A stretch of 64,000 nt of DNA, taken from Bacillus shivajii (GTDB lineage Bacteria; Bacillota; Bacilli; Bacillales; Salisediminibacteriaceae). Position numbers and translations under genes: made by a program. This document shows positions 62,400 through 64,000 of this stretch, one piece after another. The notes under the pieces were generated by a model. The model was not told where the DNA came from and ran no database searches. It saw only the letters and a program-made list of their open reading frames with translations. Every line of letters begins with the position of its first letter. Position 1 is the stretch's first letter. The stretch spans positions 4,216,001 to 4,280,000 of the forward strand of contig NZ_CP084703.1 in NCBI RefSeq assembly GCF_020519665.1, given 5' to 3'.

Positions 62400-63572
62400 T
62401 TGAAAAATATGATTATAGAAACGATCGATCAACTAAAAAATGACTTTTATAACGTTAGCCAATATATTGGTCAAAATCCTGAACTCGGTAATGAGGAGTA
62501 TAAAGCTTGTAAAATACTGACCGAAACATTAGAAGAACATCATTTTCAAGTCACAACAAACGTCGTAAACGTACCAACTGCATTTGAAGCCGTTTATGAC
62601 AGTGGTAAGCCTGGTCCTCACATTGGTTTTATGGCAGAATATGATGCACTTCCTGAAATCGGACACGCTTGTGGACATAACTTAATTGGAACAATGGGTA
62701 TTGCAGCAGGCATCGCCTTAAGTAAAGTCGTAAGTGAAACAGGAGGAAAAGTGTTTTTGTACGGTACACCTGCTGAAGAAACACGCGGGGCAAAAGTAAC
62801 GATGTCAGAAGAAGGCGTCCTCGATCATTTAGATGTTGCCTTAATGGCCCATCCAAGCGGTGGTTATCGAAAAAGTGGCAGTTCTCTCGCGATGGATGCT
62901 TTGCAATTTGCTTTTTACGGTAAAGCTGCACATGCTGCAGCATCACCTGAAGATGGAATCAATGCGTTAGACGCGGTATTACAAACGTTCCATTCGATTA
63001 ATGCATTAAGACAGCACGTTACCTCTGATGTTCGCATTCATGGCATTATTCCAGAAGGCGGCCAAGCTGCAAATATCGTTCCTGACTATGCCGTTGCCCA
63101 GTTTTACGTTCGTGCCGAAAAGCGCTCATCGTTAAACGATGTCGTAAACAAAGTGAAAAATTGTGCTGAAGGAGCGGCACTAGCAACAGGTGCCCGCCTT
63201 GAAATATCAAATTACGAGTATTCTTATGACGACATGATTACAAACGAAGAACTTTCCGACTGCTTTACAGAAAAACTGCTAGAAGTCGGTATTCCTAATG
63301 AAGATGTCCTTGAAGCGCGTGGCGGTGGATCACTCGATATGGGGAACGTCAGTCAACGCGTTCCTTCCATCCACCCGTATATCCAAATTAGTGACCAACC
63401 AATTACTGCTCACACGCATGAATTCCGCGAAGCAGCACTAAGGCAAAGAGGCTTTGAAGGAATGATTGTTGCAGCAAAAGCACTTGCTTTAACAGGGTAT
63501 GAAATATTAACGAATGACGATGTCCTCGCAAAAATCAAAAAGGAATTTGAAGCAAATCAATCATTGACTTAA
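62400..63572 (+). CDS. M20-family amidohydrolase
   Basis: This 390-residue M20 peptidase is of the aminobenzoyl-glutamate/PaaJ-like amidohydrolase type. Metal-site blocks are GFMAEYDALPEIGHACGHNLIG near residue 75, TPAEETRGAKVTMSEEG near 122, and the dimerisation-domain start YGKAAHAAASPEDGINALDA near 172; the last ligand is in HTHEFREAALRQRG near 340. I start at TTG 62400 because AAGGAGG lies eight bases upstream; the ATG at 62409 is too far, and the upstream frame runs through the yhfW terminator. The substrate is unknown. Confidence 0.88.
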   Translation: MKNMIIETIDQLKNDFYNVSQYIGQNPELGNEEYKACKILTETLEEHHFQVTTNVVNVPTAFEAVYDSGKPGPHIGFMAEYDALPEIGHACGHNLIGTMGIAAGIALSKVVSETGGKVFLYGTPAEETRGAKVTMSEEGVLDHLDVALMAHPSGGYRKSGSSLAMDALQFAFYGKAAHAAASPEDGINALDAVLQTFHSINALRQHVTSDVRIHGIIPEGGQAANIVPDYAVAQFYVRAEKRSSLNDVVNKVKNCAEGAALATGARLEISNYEYSYDDMITNEELSDCFTEKLLEVGIPNEDVLEARGGGSLDMGNVSQRVPSIHPYIQISDQPITAHTHEFREAALRQRGFEGMIVAAKALALTGYEILTNDDVLAKIKKEFEANQSLT

Positions 63573-63582
63573 AGATTTGATC

Positions 63583-63617
63583 ACCACCGTATGAATTGTA
63601 CATACGGTGGTTTTTAA
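63583..63617 (+). terminator. terminator of the M20 gene
   Basis: ACCACCGTATG pairs perfectly with CATACGGTGGT around AATTGTA, followed by TTTTAA. Confidence 0.88.
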
Positions 63618-63743
63618 TACGTATTAAAATAATTACTTGCAGAATATTCCGTAAAATAGAATGAGTTCCTCTTTTTTCTACTCTATTTCATTTTTTCATA
63701 TTAAAATAAAAGTAATACTACGCCAACGAAGGAAGGGGTTACA

Positions 63744-64000
63744 ATGGCCCGTTTTATAACGTTAATTTTCTTCTCATTTTTATTTATTTTCATATTATCA
63801 TTGATTGGTTTAAGACCGATTCACATCATGATTCTCACGTTTATTCTTCTATTAATCAGCCTTTACTTGCCAACACTCTATTACGTATATTTTTCTAGAG
63901 ATGTAGACAAGATCAACCAATTTTTATTAAAGCGTCAGCATTCACCATCTTTTAAACTTTTATACTCTCTTGCAAACAATGATGACATAGGGATCGAAGA
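63744..64000 (+). CDS. membrane protein, 5' part only
   Basis: An ATG at 63744 with a GGAAGGGG RBS opens a frame that stays open to the window edge (85 codons). It begins MARFITLIFFSFLFIFIL. Two hydrophobic helices (about residues 4-22 and 28-50) are followed by a soluble segment starting SRDVDKINQFLLKRQ. I do not recognise the family from this part. Confidence 0.6.
   Translation, partial: MARFITLIFFSFLFIFILSLIGLRPIHIMILTFILLLISLYLPTLYYVYFSRDVDKINQFLLKRQHSPSFKLLYSLANNDDIGIE

Overview
The window reads as chromosome of a spore-forming, low-GC Bacillaceae, probably a (halo)alkaliphilic one. Three things point there. The backbone follows the Bacillus subtilis ywh-ywf-ywd order (ywhD, ywhB, ywgA, ywfO, lipL, pta, hemQ, gerQ/cwlJ, ywdK, ywdI, ung, sacA). 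Sporulation/germination genes are present, and RBSs are strong GGAGG types. Secreted proteins, notably the oligopeptide-binding lipoprotein and a 1379-residue nucleotidase, are very acidic. No rRNA, tRNA, CRISPR array or prophage was seen.

Layout. 1-500: ywhD (partial) and the tautomerase ywhB. 650-2420: an IS110/IS1111-type insertion sequence. 2500-10400: ywgA-ywfO, a DUF1450 protein, lipL, an AAC(3)-like acetyltransferase, an ABC-F ATPase, a small hydrophobic ORF and pta. 10600-13450: a beta-oxidation-type operon (dienoyl-CoA reductase-like plus enoyl-CoA hydratase) under a sigma-A-like promoter overlapped by a FadR-type operator. 13450-17000: hemQ, then two cwlJ-gerQ germination operons facing each other tail to tail. 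17700-30900: ywdK, a hypothetical gene, a frameshifted GNAT gene, ywdI, pepF, an epimerase-like gene, an orphan sensor kinase, two oxidoreductases, ung, an AlkD-like glycosylase, and a sucrase/fructokinase pair. 32000-34500: ATP-grasp ligase, yojF and bshB2 (bacillithiol). 34700-40400: LtaS-type enzyme, M29 aminopeptidase and a YjiH-like membrane protein. 41000-51500: a 5-oxoprolinase operon (pxpBAC-ridA), an HTH regulator and a divergent oligopeptide ABC transporter (D-F-A-B-C). 51800-64000: thiolase, the large secreted nucleotidase, ycgR-ycgQ, mscL, a Rieske-FAD oxidoreductase, an M20 amidohydrolase and the start of a membrane protein.

Functional links. HemQ finishes coproporphyrin-dependent heme synthesis. 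LipL moves octanoyl groups from GcvH to E2 subunits. Pta links acetyl-CoA to acetyl-phosphate. PxpABC opens 5-oxoproline to glutamate and sits beside a peptide importer. YojF/BshB2 serve bacillithiol synthesis. CwlJ/GerQ are the cortex-lysis module of spore germination.

The most unusual content is between genes. Two short elements have IS6-like ends and perfect 8-bp target duplications, one inserted exactly in the stop codon of yojF. A roughly 200-bp element occurs in two copies whose hairpin arms carry compensatory changes. There are three tandem arrays with a 20-bp period. Several further palindromic or TIR-bearing elements share a mosaic core, and four GGTGCCTGGCACC-type palindromes occur. 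The covarying hairpin element and the 20-bp arrays are the best candidates for something poorly described. No complete new multi-gene system could be supported.
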